64,000 nucleotides of DNA from Arthrobacter luteolus NBRC 107841 (GTDB lineage: Bacteria > Actinomycetota > Actinomycetes > Actinomycetales > Micrococcaceae). The stretch is taken from the NCBI RefSeq assembly GCF_001552075.1, contig NZ_BCQM01000006.1, forward strand, positions 159,951-223,950, given 5' to 3'. Shown piece by piece: positions 34,875 to 44,049 of the stretch. Position 1 is the first letter of the stretch, and each line of letters opens with the position of its first letter. The position numbers and the translations under genes are program-made. The notes beneath the pieces are model-generated. The model searched no databases, was not told the origin of the DNA, and was given only the letters and a program-made list of their open reading frames with translations.

Positions 34875-35255
34875 CTACAAGCGCTGGAAAAGGTTCAGAA
34901 TGTTGCCCTCCGTATCCGTAAACCAGGCGGCTTTCCCCACGGGCGTGGAGGCAATGCCGCCTTCTGTTTTCAGGCCCGGGAAATCGTATTCCTCGAAGAC
35001 AACGCCGCGGCTCCGAAGATCGGCCACTTCACCGTCAAGATCGTTGGTCTCCCACCCCATCTGCGTGTTCTTGGCGCTGCCGGCGTTGTCGGTTTTGTAC
35101 AGCAGGAATCCCGTTCCATTCCCGCTGTGATAGAGCAGGTTCTCATCATCCAGGACCTGCGGCGGATCGAGGCCCAGCACGTTTGCGTAGAAATCGCTGG
35201 CCCTTGCCATGTCCGTGGCGGGGAGGACCGCCATGATCTCTTGTTCCTTCAGCAA
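34875..35255 (-). CDS. VOC/glyoxalase-like domain protein
   Basis: A 126-residue protein of two beta-alpha-beta-beta-beta modules: MAVLPATDMARASDFYANVLGL and the C-terminal WFTDTEGNILNLFQ. The usual metal ligands are only partly visible (Glu in the first half; His is not obvious), so catalysis is uncertain. TTG 35255 is the start because AAGGAGG lies seven bases ahead, stronger than the site before the internal ATG at 35234. It may be a small-molecule binding or resistance protein. Confidence 0.8.
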   Translation of the reverse strand: MLKEQEIMAVLPATDMARASDFYANVLGLDPPQVLDDENLLYHSGNGTGFLLYKTDNAGSAKNTQMGWETNDLDGEVADLRSRGVVFEEYDFPGLKTEGGIASTPVGKAAWFTDTEGNILNLFQRL

Positions 35256-35414
35256 AATAACCCCTCCTTCTCAAAAGCCCGGGAGAGCATTTCCTCCTGC
35301 GGGCGTACCCTCCCAGGCGGATTTGTGCTGATCCAACCATTGTCCCCGCCGGCGGCCGCCGCCCGGTAGGGGTTCCCCAACATCGCCCCGGACACCCGGC
35401 TGCCCCGCCCAGCA

Positions 35415-35451
35415 CAAAGGGCGCCCCCGCTGACTGCGGGAGCGCCCTTTG
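35415..35451 (-). terminator. Terminator of dctA
   Basis: CAAAGGGCGC-CCCCGC pairs with GCGGG-AGCGCCCTTTG around TGACT, one mismatch. It lies about 50 bases past the dctA stop. Confidence 0.75.
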
Positions 35452-35497
35452 GCCCGGTATCCGGACCCTGCACCGGATACCGAAGCTGTGAGCGGTC

Positions 35498-36877
35498 TTA
35501 GCGGACCGTGGCGGTTTCCAGCTCGGGATCCGCTGCGGGAGCCGCGGGCTGGTGGTGATCGTCATCCATGGTGGCTTCGTCGAACGGGCGCTCCCGGTTC
35601 AGGACGGCGTTGACCTGCTCCTTGTCGATTTCCTTGGTCCAGGTGCCGATCAGGACGGTGGCGACGGCGTTGCCGGTGAAGTTGGTCAGCGCGCGGCCTT
35701 CGGACATAAAGCGGTCGATTCCGACGATCAGGCCGACGCCTTCCACCAGGTCCGGGCGGTGGGACTGCAGGCCGCCCGCCAGCGTGGCCAGACCGGCCCC
35801 GGTGACACCGGCCGCACCCTTGGAAGCGATGATCATAAAGACCAGCAGGGAGATCTGCTCACCGAATTCCAGCGGCTTGTTCATGGCCGAGGCCACGAAG
35901 AGAGCCGCCATGGTCAGGTAGATGGCCGTGCCGTCCAGGTTGAACGAGTAGCCGGTGGGAACGGTCACGCCGACCACGGGCTTGGAAACGCCGAGGTGTT
36001 CCATCTTGGCGATCAGGCGCGGCAGTGCGACTTCCGAAGAGGACGTGGAGAAAATCAGCAGGTATTCACGGCCCAGGTAGCGCATCAGCTTGAAGATGTT
36101 CACCCCGGTGCAGAGCTTGAGCACACTGCCCAGGACAACGGCGATAAAGAGGATGCAGGTGATGTAGAAGGCGATCATCAGGACGGCCATGCTCTTGATC
36201 GCGCCTACACCGGTTTCGCCGACGACGGCGGCAATCGCGCCGAAGGCTCCGATCGGCGCCAGCCACATCACCATGGCGAGGATGCGGAAGACGAGCTTCT
36301 GGAGGTGGCCGATGCCGGTCAGGATGGGCGCACCGGCGGGACCCATCTTCTGCAGGGCGAAGCCAACCAGCAGGGCAACGAAGAGGGTCTGCAGGATGCT
36401 CTCACCGGTCAGTGAGGCCAGGAGCGTGGCGGGGATGATGCTGAGGACAAAACCGACCAGTCCTTCACCGTCCTCCGGAGCGGCGGGTGCATCAGCAGCG
36501 CTGGCTTCGAGGTTCAGGCCGGTCCCGGGGTGGATCAGGTTTCCCACCAGCAGGCCGATGGCCAGGGCGAAGGTGGACATCAGGATGAAGTAGCCCAGCG
36601 CCAGCCCACCCACCTTGCCGACCGTGGCCGCTTTGGCGATGGAGCCGATACCGAGGACAATCGTGCAGAAGATCACCGGGGCGATCATCATCTTGATGAG
36701 CGCAATGAACGCCGTTCCCATGGGCTTCAGCCCCTTGGCGAAGTCCGGGCTCAGCAGGCCCAGGACGGCGCCGAGGACCACCGCCAGGATGACGGCAATG
36801 TAGAGGAAATGCGTTTTATCCTTGGTGCGGCGGCTCGTCGGTGAGCCGGCGCCGTTGGGAGGGGTGGCAGATGCCAT
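35498..36877 (-). CDS. dctA: C4-dicarboxylate:cation symporter (DctA/GltP family)
   Basis: A 459-residue DAACS-family symporter that imports succinate, fumarate, malate or glutamate with Na+ or H+. The hairpin motif STSSSEVALPRLI and GYSFNLDGTAIYLTMAALF are both present, with eight membrane helices and two re-entrant loops expected. The divergent two-component system of the DctS/DcuR class argues for C4-dicarboxylates over amino acids. A CRP-like palindrome lies in the shared upstream region. Confidence 0.9.
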   Translation of the reverse strand: MASATPPNGAGSPTSRRTKDKTHFLYIAVILAVVLGAVLGLLSPDFAKGLKPMGTAFIALIKMMIAPVIFCTIVLGIGSIAKAATVGKVGGLALGYFILMSTFALAIGLLVGNLIHPGTGLNLEASAADAPAAPEDGEGLVGFVLSIIPATLLASLTGESILQTLFVALLVGFALQKMGPAGAPILTGIGHLQKLVFRILAMVMWLAPIGAFGAIAAVVGETGVGAIKSMAVLMIAFYITCILFIAVVLGSVLKLCTGVNIFKLMRYLGREYLLIFSTSSSEVALPRLIAKMEHLGVSKPVVGVTVPTGYSFNLDGTAIYLTMAALFVASAMNKPLEFGEQISLLVFMIIASKGAAGVTGAGLATLAGGLQSHRPDLVEGVGLIVGIDRFMSEGRALTNFTGNAVATVLIGTWTKEIDKEQVNAVLNRERPFDEATMDDDHHQPAAPAADPELETATVR

Positions 36878-37003
36878 GTGGGTACGGCTCCTAGGCTTTG
36901 GTTGTTGATCCGTCCGGCACGGCAGGTTTTCCGCCGCCTCCGTCTTCGGAGCCGGCCTGTTCCCCGGGGACGGGATCGCTCCTCAATATCGTCGCCGCGC
37001 AAT

Positions 37004-37019
37004 GTGATCGCTGTCACGG
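37004..37019. promoter_or_regulatory. CRP/GlxR-like palindrome between dctA and the two-component genes
   Basis: TGTGA-TCGCTG-TCACG differs from the CRP/GlxR consensus (TGTGA-N6-TCACA) by one base. It lies 127 bases upstream of dctA and 69 bases upstream of the kinase gene. Catabolite control of dicarboxylate uptake would make sense. No experimental support here. Confidence 0.55.
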
Positions 37020-37087
37020 TTGTGGTCATACTGTTCGCAGCCCGGCAGGACAGCAGCGGGCACCTGGAATAAGTCATCGGAGTTTGT

Positions 37088-38776
37088 GTGGGGAAGTGGA
37101 GTCTCGCCAGCCGGCTGCTCATCGGGCAGCTGGTTTTTATCGTCTGCCTGTCCGCAGGTCTGTCCTGGGCGCTCTATCACCAGGCAGAAAAGCGCAGTTA
37201 CACGGAGACCGCTGCGCGGATGCTGGCCATCTCCGAGACAGTGGCAGCGGATCCGTTTGTGCTCTCCGCCGCTTCCTCCCCGGATCCAAGCAGCACACTG
37301 CAGCCCTTTGCCCGCGCGGTGATGGACGCCGCCGGGATCGATTTTCTGACCATCATGGCTCCCGACGGGACCCGGTTTACCCACCGGAGCGAGGAGCAGA
37401 TCGGCAGGATTTACCTGGGGTCGATTGACGAGGCACTGAGCGGAGAGCCCTTCACCGAGGTGTACACCGGCACCCTCGGCCCCTCGGTGCGGGCCATCAC
37501 TCCGGTCATGGGGCCGGACGGCGCCGTGACCGCCCTGGTGTCAGCCGGCATCACGGTGGACCGGGTGGGGATTGCCCGGGACGCCCAGCTCCCGGCCGCG
37601 TTCATCATTTCGCTGGCCGCGCTGGCCTGCGGGTCCCTGGCAGCCTACGGGCTGAGCCGGTACCTGCGGCGCACCACCCGGGACCGCAACCCGGAGGAAC
37701 TGCGGGATATGTTCACGTTCTACGACTCCGCGCTGCATTCCCTGCGCGAAGGCCTGCTGCTCCTGGACAACGACGGCCGGCTGGTGCTCTGGAACGAGCA
37801 TGCCGCGGAACTGCTGGGCCTGCGGCTCAGCAGCGGCGCCGACCCGGAGGATCCGCGGCACCTCGGACTGCCCGCTCCCCTCGCCGACCTGCTGCACACC
37901 GGCCGGAGCGCCCAGGACGAATTCCATTTCACCCGGGACCGGATCCTGGTGGTGAACCAGTCCCCCGCGGTGCCGCCGCCGGGCAGGAACGGCACGCCGG
38001 GCCGGCGGTGGATCGGCCGGCCCCTGACCGCTCCGGCACCGCGCCGGATGGGGACGGTGACCACGCTGCGCGACCATACCGAGGTGGAGGCCCTCACCGG
38101 CGAGCTTCAGTCCATGCGCACCCTGACCGATGCACTGCAGTCCCAGGCACACGAGCACGCCAACCGCCTCCACACGGTGGTGTCCCTGATTGAGCTGAAC
38201 CGCCCGAAGGAAGCACTCGAATTCGCCACCCGGGACCTGGCGCACGCCCAGCAGCTGGCGGACGACGTCGCCGCCTCCATGGGGGATCCCGCACTGGCAG
38301 CGCTGCTGGCCGGCAAGAAGGCACAGGCGAGGGAGCGGGGAATCCGGGTAGGGATCGAACTCGCCGATGATCCGGCCGCGGAAACCGGGCCGGCACTGCT
38401 GGAGTCCGGTGAACTGGTGACGGTTCTGGGCAATCTGCTGGACAACGCCTTCGACGCTGTCCAGGGTCTTCCGTCGCCGTGGGTGGCCGTCCGACTGGCC
38501 GTGGACCGCGGCACCACCGGGCACGGTTTCGAGATCAGTGTCCAGGACAGCGGTCCGGGCATACCGCCGTCGTCCCGGGAGAAGATCTTCGAACAGGGAT
38601 TCAGCACCAAGGACGCGGCGGGGCCGTTCTCGGCCGGGGCTGGCCGGGGCTTCGGGCTGCCCCTGGTCCGGCAGGCGGTCCTGCGGCTTGGCGGCACGCT
38701 GGTGCTCGATGACGCGGACGGCGGCGGTGCCAGGTTCACGGTGCGGATCCCGCTTCCGGCGGGGGTGCGGCAGTGA
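37088..38776 (+). CDS. DctS/CitA-type sensor histidine kinase
   Basis: A 562-residue membrane kinase of the DcuS/CitA group. TM1 is at residues ~8-28, then an extracellular PAS domain of about 130 residues (residues ~30-165), TM2 at ~170-190, and a cytosolic PAS (GLLLLDNDGRLVLWNEHA). The SpoB-like phosphoacceptor helix has QAHEHANRLHTVVS with the active His, followed by N box LLDNAFDAV, G1 VQDSGPGI, and G2 GRGFGLPLV. It should sense external C4-dicarboxylates and phosphorylate the overlapping regulator. GTG start at 37088. Confidence 0.92.
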   Translation: MGKWSLASRLLIGQLVFIVCLSAGLSWALYHQAEKRSYTETAARMLAISETVAADPFVLSAASSPDPSSTLQPFARAVMDAAGIDFLTIMAPDGTRFTHRSEEQIGRIYLGSIDEALSGEPFTEVYTGTLGPSVRAITPVMGPDGAVTALVSAGITVDRVGIARDAQLPAAFIISLAALACGSLAAYGLSRYLRRTTRDRNPEELRDMFTFYDSALHSLREGLLLLDNDGRLVLWNEHAAELLGLRLSSGADPEDPRHLGLPAPLADLLHTGRSAQDEFHFTRDRILVVNQSPAVPPPGRNGTPGRRWIGRPLTAPAPRRMGTVTTLRDHTEVEALTGELQSMRTLTDALQSQAHEHANRLHTVVSLIELNRPKEALEFATRDLAHAQQLADDVAASMGDPALAALLAGKKAQARERGIRVGIELADDPAAETGPALLESGELVTVLGNLLDNAFDAVQGLPSPWVAVRLAVDRGTTGHGFEISVQDSGPGIPPSSREKIFEQGFSTKDAAGPFSAGAGRGFGLPLVRQAVLRLGGTLVLDDADGGGARFTVRIPLPAGVRQ

Positions 38777-39468
38777 ACGCGGCAGATCAGGTCACCGTTC
38801 TGGTGGTGGAGGATGAACCCGTGGTGGCCGAAGCCCACGCCGAGTATGTGCGGCGCTGCGAGGGATTTGCCCTGGCCGGTGTCGCCCATACGGCGGCGGA
38901 GGCCCTGGGATTCTTGACGGCGGCCGGTTCAGCCTGCGACCTGATCCTGCTGGACATGAACCTGCCGGACCTGCACGGCCTGGACCTGCTGCGGCGGATC
39001 CGGGGCAGCGGAATCCCGGCGGACGTCATCGCCATTACCGCTGTCCGGGAGCTGCCGGTGGTCCGGCAGGCGATGTCGGCCGGCATAGCGCAGTATCTGA
39101 TCAAGCCGTTCACGTTTGCCGTGTTCCGCGCCAAGCTAGCCGCCTACCGTGAGTACCGCCTGCTGCTGGCCGGGCAGGGCGCTTCGACCACTCAGTCCGA
39201 GGTGGACCAGGCTCTGGCTGCCCTGCGCCCCCAGCATGCTGCGGCCCTGCCGAAAGGCCTTGCGCCGGAAACACTGGCGGCGGTGTCCGGGGCTTTGAAG
39301 AACGCGGCCGCGCCCCTGTCGGCGTCGGAGCTGTCCGCGGAACTGGCGATGTCCCGTATTACCGTCCGCCGCTATCTGGAGCATCTGGAGGCACAGCGTG
39401 CCGTGGAGCGCTCCCCGCGCTACGGTTCCCCCGGCCGGCCGGAGCTGGAGTACGCCTGGCGGCGGTAG
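38773..39468 (+). CDS. DcuR/CitB-type response regulator
   Basis: A 231-residue regulator. The receiver domain has EDE acidic residues, the phospho-Asp in LILLDMNLPDLHG, Thr in AITAV, and Lys in LIKPF. The C-terminal part has a helix-turn-helix typical of the CitB class (SELSAELAMSRITVRRYLEHL). Its GTG start overlaps the kinase stop (GTGA). It most likely activates dctA behind it and perhaps the SSS symporter ahead. Confidence 0.92.
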   Translation: MNAADQVTVLVVEDEPVVAEAHAEYVRRCEGFALAGVAHTAAEALGFLTAAGSACDLILLDMNLPDLHGLDLLRRIRGSGIPADVIAITAVRELPVVRQAMSAGIAQYLIKPFTFAVFRAKLAAYREYRLLLAGQGASTTQSEVDQALAALRPQHAAALPKGLAPETLAAVSGALKNAAAPLSASELSAELAMSRITVRRYLEHLEAQRAVERSPRYGSPGRPELEYAWRR

Positions 39469-39620
39469 CCCGGGTTTCAGTCCGGACACAATCCGGCCTT
39501 CCCTTTGACCCATCGCCCTGTTCGGCAATAGCGTTTGGTAAACATAAGTTGACCTTGAGGCATATCTTGAGGCAGAACCCGTGGCTTCGCCCGGTACCGC
39601 CTCCTATCGACAGGATTTGA

Positions 39621-41141
39621 ATGGACTACCTCAACGCGGCGATCGTGGTGGCTTACCTCGTTGGCATGCTTGCCTTCGGCTGGTGGGGCAAGACCCGCAC
39701 CCGCAGTGAAAGCGACTACCTCGTCGCCGGGCGCCGGCTCGGCCCCCTGTTCTACACCGGCACCATGGCCGCCGTCGTCCTGGGCGGCGCCTCCACGGTC
39801 GGCGGTGTGGGCCTAGGCTACCAGTACGGCATTTCCGGCATGTGGCTGGTGGTGGCGATCGGCGCGGGGGTACTGCTGATCAGCGTGCTTTTCGCTTCCA
39901 AGCTGCAGAAGCTGAAGATCTACACCGTCTCGCAGATGCTCTCCCTGCGCTACGGTGCGCAATCCACACAGATGTCCTCAATTGTGATGCTGGCCTACAC
40001 GCTGATGCTGTGCGCCACCTCCACGGGCGCGTACGCCACCATCTTCGTGGTGCTTTTCGGCTGGGAGCGCTGGGTAGCCATCGCCATCGGCGGCGCCGTA
40101 GTGCTGATCTACTCCACGATCGGCGGCATGTGGTCCATCACCCTGGCGGATATGGCTCAGTTCATCATCAAGACCATCGGCGTTTTTGCCCTGATGCTGC
40201 CCTTCACCTTCTCCGCGGCGGGCGGGCTGGACGGCATCCGTGAGCGCGTGGACGCAGAGTTCTTCAACATCACCGGTATCGGCGCCCAGAGCATCATCAC
40301 CTACTTCGTCGTATATACCCTGGGCCTGCTGATCGGGCAGGACATCTGGCAGCGGGTCTTCACGGCCCGCACTCCGCTGATCGCCCGCTGGGGCGGCACC
40401 GCCGCCGGTATTTACTGCATCCTGTACGGCGTCGCCGGCGCCCTGATCGGTATGGCCGCCTCGGTGGTGCTGCCCAGCATCGAGTCCAAGGACGATGTCT
40501 ACGCCGACGTCGCGATGAACCTGCTGCCGGTGGGCCTGGGCGGCCTGGTGTTGGCCGCGGCCGTGGCAGCGATGATGTCCACCGCCTCCGGCGCGCTTAT
40601 TGCTGCCGCCACCGTGGCGCGCACCGACGTGGTGCCGTATGTCCGCAGCTGGTTCGGCGCCGCCAAACCGGAAAATGGCGAACGTGCGGCCGGCAATCCG
40701 GAGCACGATATTGCCCGCAGCCAGGTCTGGGTCCTCGGCCTGGGACTGGTGGCCATCACCCTGGCCATCGTGGTCCAGGACGTGGTCGCGGCACTGACCA
40801 TCGCCTATGACATCCTGGTCGGCGGACTCCTGGTTGCCATCCTCGGCGGACTCATCTGGAAGCGGGGCACCGGCCTTGGCGCCGCTGCCTCGATGGTCGC
40901 CGGCACCATCGCGACCCTGGCAACCATGATCTTCCTGGAAGTCACCGGCGAACAGCCGTACGACGGTGTCTACGCCAACGAGCCGATCTACTTTGGGCTG
41001 ATCGCCTCGGCCGCCGTCTACGTGGTCATCTCCCTGCTCAGCCCGCGGACTGATGAAGCGGTCATGACCTCGTGGGAGGACCGGCTGGCCGGACGGATCC
41101 AGGAAGAGCCGGAAGCGGAGAAGTCGTCCAGCCCGGCCTAA
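39621..41141 (+). CDS. Sodium:solute symporter (SSS family)
   Basis: A 506-residue transporter with about 13 helices. SSS features are ESDYLVAGRRLGPLF, GGASTVGGVGLGYQYG, and DVYADVAMNLLPVGLGGLVLA with AAVAAMMSTASGALIAAATVARTD split over the Na2 site helix. The family moves sugars, proline, pantothenate or carboxylates with Na+. It follows the dct two-component system by 153 bases, so a carboxylate substrate such as acetate, pyruvate or dicarboxylate is plausible. A strong bidirectional terminator follows. Confidence 0.88.
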   Translation: MDYLNAAIVVAYLVGMLAFGWWGKTRTRSESDYLVAGRRLGPLFYTGTMAAVVLGGASTVGGVGLGYQYGISGMWLVVAIGAGVLLISVLFASKLQKLKIYTVSQMLSLRYGAQSTQMSSIVMLAYTLMLCATSTGAYATIFVVLFGWERWVAIAIGGAVVLIYSTIGGMWSITLADMAQFIIKTIGVFALMLPFTFSAAGGLDGIRERVDAEFFNITGIGAQSIITYFVVYTLGLLIGQDIWQRVFTARTPLIARWGGTAAGIYCILYGVAGALIGMAASVVLPSIESKDDVYADVAMNLLPVGLGGLVLAAAVAAMMSTASGALIAAATVARTDVVPYVRSWFGAAKPENGERAAGNPEHDIARSQVWVLGLGLVAITLAIVVQDVVAALTIAYDILVGGLLVAILGGLIWKRGTGLGAAASMVAGTIATLATMIFLEVTGEQPYDGVYANEPIYFGLIASAAVYVVISLLSPRTDEAVMTSWEDRLAGRIQEEPEAEKSSSPA

Positions 41142-41179
41142 GCTGCCCGCGCTGACCAGATACGCGTATTGAACAGGTT

Positions 41180-41213
41180 AAAGGCCGCCCCGGTTACTCC
41201 GGGGCGGCCTTTT
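41180..41213. terminator. Bidirectional rho-independent terminator
   Basis: AAAGGCCGCCCCGG (41180-41193) and CCGGGGCGGCCTTT (41199-41212) are exact inverted repeats with a five-base loop and a T run after. It separates the plus-strand symporter and the minus-strand CPBP gene, whose last codons overlap one arm. Confidence 0.9.
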
Positions 41214-42039
41214 GCCTGCCCCGGGCGAACAGCTGGGGGTGGGCCGGCGCCAGGAGGTCCACGAGGATGATGCCGGCGGCGAAGGGAACAATGCCAAGCG
41301 CCAGCATGCTCAGCCCTGCCGTCCCGGAGAAGTCCACGGCTTCGTGGCTGAGGACCAGCTGCGCGCCGGCCTGGAAGGCAGTATGGAATCCGACAGTGGT
41401 CCACACCGATCCGGACACCGTGCGCAGGTAGCCCAGCCCCAGCCCCATGCCAAGAAAGAGGAACAGGTCAGCGGTCCCGGTCCAGCCCCGCAGGGCAAGG
41501 GCGAAAACCGTGAAGAGGACAGCCTGGACTACGTTCGCTCCTAGCCCCGGCAGCCGTTCGCTGAGCACCCGCAGCACGCAGCCGCGGAACACGATTTCCT
41601 CCGGGAACGCTTCACAGAGCAGTACGGCGGCAAAAAGGAGCAGCACGGTGCCGGCCAACTCGGCCGGCCCAACCACCACGGTGAGCGGGAACCCGGTGAG
41701 CGCCAGCACCCCAAAGGCAGCGGCGGCAGGCACCAGCCACGCGGCTGCGCCCATCACAAAGGCCCGCAGCCCGTCCGGGAAGGGCACAACGCCGTCGTCC
41801 CGCCCTGAGGTGCCCGCCCCGCGGCGGGCCCGGCCGAGAATCCATCCCAGTACGCAGGCCGACACCACCGCACCAGCCACAAGGCGCAGAACGAGGGTGG
41901 GCACCGCAGCCGGGTCGCCTCCGTCCGTCAGCCGGGACAGCGCGGCCAGCGCGGCGCCGAGCCCGGCGACGGGCAGCAGCACCCGCCCGGCGAACCGGGC
42001 CGGATCCGTTATACCGGCGTTCCGGAGCCGCGCCGCCAT
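41194..42039 (-). CDS. CPBP-family intramembrane metalloprotease
   Basis: A 281-residue membrane protein with about eight helices. The CPBP (Abi/CAAX-processing-like) motifs are EEIVFRG (the EExxxR Glu pair and Arg) and a later VGFHTAFQ bearing the metal-binding His. It begins two bases after prpE and so probably shares its transcript. Members process prenylated or secreted peptides, or protect bacteriocin producers. Its link to propionate metabolism is unexplained. Confidence 0.87.
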   Translation of the reverse strand: MAARLRNAGITDPARFAGRVLLPVAGLGAALAALSRLTDGGDPAAVPTLVLRLVAGAVVSACVLGWILGRARRGAGTSGRDDGVVPFPDGLRAFVMGAAAWLVPAAAAFGVLALTGFPLTVVVGPAELAGTVLLLFAAVLLCEAFPEEIVFRGCVLRVLSERLPGLGANVVQAVLFTVFALALRGWTGTADLFLFLGMGLGLGYLRTVSGSVWTTVGFHTAFQAGAQLVLSHEAVDFSGTAGLSMLALGIVPFAAGIILVDLLAPAHPQLFARGRQKAAPE

Positions 42040-42041
42040 GG

Positions 42042-43961
42042 TTAGGCCTCCCGCTGCACCGCCGGGCGCAGCAGCGGCACCAGGGCGTCCAGCACCGACC
42101 GGTCCTCAATGGTGGAGGGCACGGAGAAGTCCTCACCGTCGGCGATCTGGCGCATGGTCTTGCGCAGGATCTTTCCGGACCGGGTCTTGGGCAGCCCGTC
42201 GACCACGCGGACGTCGCGGAAGTCCGCCACCGGGCCGATCTGCCGGCGGACCAGGTCCGCGAGCGCCGCCTGGACTTCGGCCTCGGTGGCCGTGGACCCG
42301 GCCTTCAGCACCACGTACCCGCACGGCCGCTGGCCCTTGAGGCTGTCCCGGACACCGATCACCGCACATTCGGCGACGTCCGGGTGCTTCGCCACGGCCT
42401 GCTCGATCGCCCCGGTGGAGAGCCGGTGCCCGGCCACGTTAATCACGTCGTCGGTCCGGCCCATCACAAACACGTACCCGTCCTCATCCACATACCCGGA
42501 GTCCCCGGTGGCGTAACTGCCCTCGAAGGCTTCGAGGTAGGACGCGCGGTAGCGTTCATCGCTGCCCCACAGGGTAGACAGCGTGCCCGGCGGCAGCGGC
42601 AGGTCCAGCACGATGTTGCCCTCTGCTCCCGCAGGGACCTCAGCCCCGGTACCATCGAGAACCCGCAGCCGGAACCCCGGCACCGGGAAGGTGGGCGATC
42701 CGGCCTTCAGCGGCTGGGGGTCCAGCCCCATGGGATTGGCGCAGATCGCCCACCCGGTTTCGGTCTGCCACCAGTGATCCACCACCGGGATTCCCAGCGC
42801 ATCCGAGATCCAGCGGAAAGTCTCCGGGTCCAGCCGCTCCCCCGCCGCGAACAGTGTCCGCAGCTTCGCCAGGTCGTACCCGGCGGCGAGCGCCAGCTCC
42901 GGATCTGCCCGGCGGATGGCCCGCAGCGCGGTCGGGGCGGTGAACAGGACTTCCACGTTGTGCTCCGCTGCCACCCGCCAGAAGGCGCCGGCATCGGGCG
43001 TTCCCACCGGCTTCCCCTCGTAGAGCACTGTGGTGGCACCGGCAATCAGCGGTCCGTAGACGATGTAGGAATGCCCCACTACCCAGCCAACGTCCGAGGC
43101 CGTCCACATCACCTGCCCGGGGCCGGCGTCGTAAATACTAGCCATGGACCAGGCCAGCGCGACGGCGTGCGAACCGTTGTCCCGCACCACCCCCTTGGGT
43201 GAGCCGGTGGTGCCGGAGGTGTAGAGAATGTACAGCGGGTCGGTCGCCGCCACACTCACCGGCCCCTGGGGCTGGGCGTCCGCGGCCAGCCCTGCCCAGT
43301 CTGCCCACCGGGCGCCGCCGGCGCCATCGAACTCCTGAACCGTGTGCGCAAACCCCTCCCTGGCAGCCACAATGACGGCCCGCACCCGGTGGGCGGCGCC
43401 TTCCAAGGCTTCGGCCACGGTGGGCAGGTACTCAACCCGGCGCTTGGGCTCCAGTCCCCCGCTGGCGGTGACGACGGCGTCGGGCCGGGCATCGTCGATC
43501 CGCGCCGCCAGTTCGGCCGCCGCGAACCCGCCGAACACCACCGAGTGCACCGCACCCAGCCGGGCGGTGGCCAGCATGGCGATGACGGCTTCCGGGATCA
43601 TCGGCAGGTAGATGACCACCCGGTCCCCGGCCCGGACGCCCTGGGCATGCAGGACACCGGCGAAGGCCTCCACCTCGGCCAGCAGCTCCGCGTAGGTGTA
43701 CGTGCGCGTCAGGCCCAGCATGGCGGAGTCATAGATCAAGGCCGCCCGGTCCCCGTGTCCGGCGAGCACGTGCCGGTCCAGTGCGTTGAAGCTGGTGTTC
43801 AGCCTGCCGTCCGGGAACCAGCGGTAAAACGGCGGGCGGCCCTCGTCCAGGGCCAGGGCCGGGGCCACATCCCAGTCCACCAGCTCCGCGGCGCTGAGCC
43901 AGAATTTCTCCGGGTTCCCGCTTGCGGCGGCGTAGGTTTCTGCGTAGCCCTCGGTGCCCAT
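42042..43961 (-). CDS. prpE: Propionyl-CoA synthetase (PrpE-type acyl-CoA synthetase)
   Basis: A 639-residue AMP-forming synthetase that activates propionate (or a similar short acid) with ATP and CoA. It has YTSGTTGSPKGVVRD as P-loop, VDHWWQTETGW, YATGDSGYVDEDGYVFVMG split across the hinge, GRTDDVINVAGHRLSTG, and the catalytic/acetylatable Lys in TRSGKILRKTMR. The ATG at 43961 has CAAGGAGG ahead. It is the second gene of AEC - prpE - CPBP, divergent from gntR - prpDBC, so it feeds the 2-methylcitrate cycle. Acetate activation is a possible side activity. Confidence 0.92.
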   Translation of the reverse strand: MGTEGYAETYAAASGNPEKFWLSAAELVDWDVAPALALDEGRPPFYRWFPDGRLNTSFNALDRHVLAGHGDRAALIYDSAMLGLTRTYTYAELLAEVEAFAGVLHAQGVRAGDRVVIYLPMIPEAVIAMLATARLGAVHSVVFGGFAAAELAARIDDARPDAVVTASGGLEPKRRVEYLPTVAEALEGAAHRVRAVIVAAREGFAHTVQEFDGAGGARWADWAGLAADAQPQGPVSVAATDPLYILYTSGTTGSPKGVVRDNGSHAVALAWSMASIYDAGPGQVMWTASDVGWVVGHSYIVYGPLIAGATTVLYEGKPVGTPDAGAFWRVAAEHNVEVLFTAPTALRAIRRADPELALAAGYDLAKLRTLFAAGERLDPETFRWISDALGIPVVDHWWQTETGWAICANPMGLDPQPLKAGSPTFPVPGFRLRVLDGTGAEVPAGAEGNIVLDLPLPPGTLSTLWGSDERYRASYLEAFEGSYATGDSGYVDEDGYVFVMGRTDDVINVAGHRLSTGAIEQAVAKHPDVAECAVIGVRDSLKGQRPCGYVVLKAGSTATEAEVQAALADLVRRQIGPVADFRDVRVVDGLPKTRSGKILRKTMRQIADGEDFSVPSTIEDRSVLDALVPLLRPAVQREA

Positions 43962-44049
43962 GAATCCTCCTTGATTCGCGGCTGGTATCGCAGTGCCCGT
44001 CTCCTCCGGAGGGCCACTGCCGTACCGGCCATGGTAGGGCACGGAGGTC

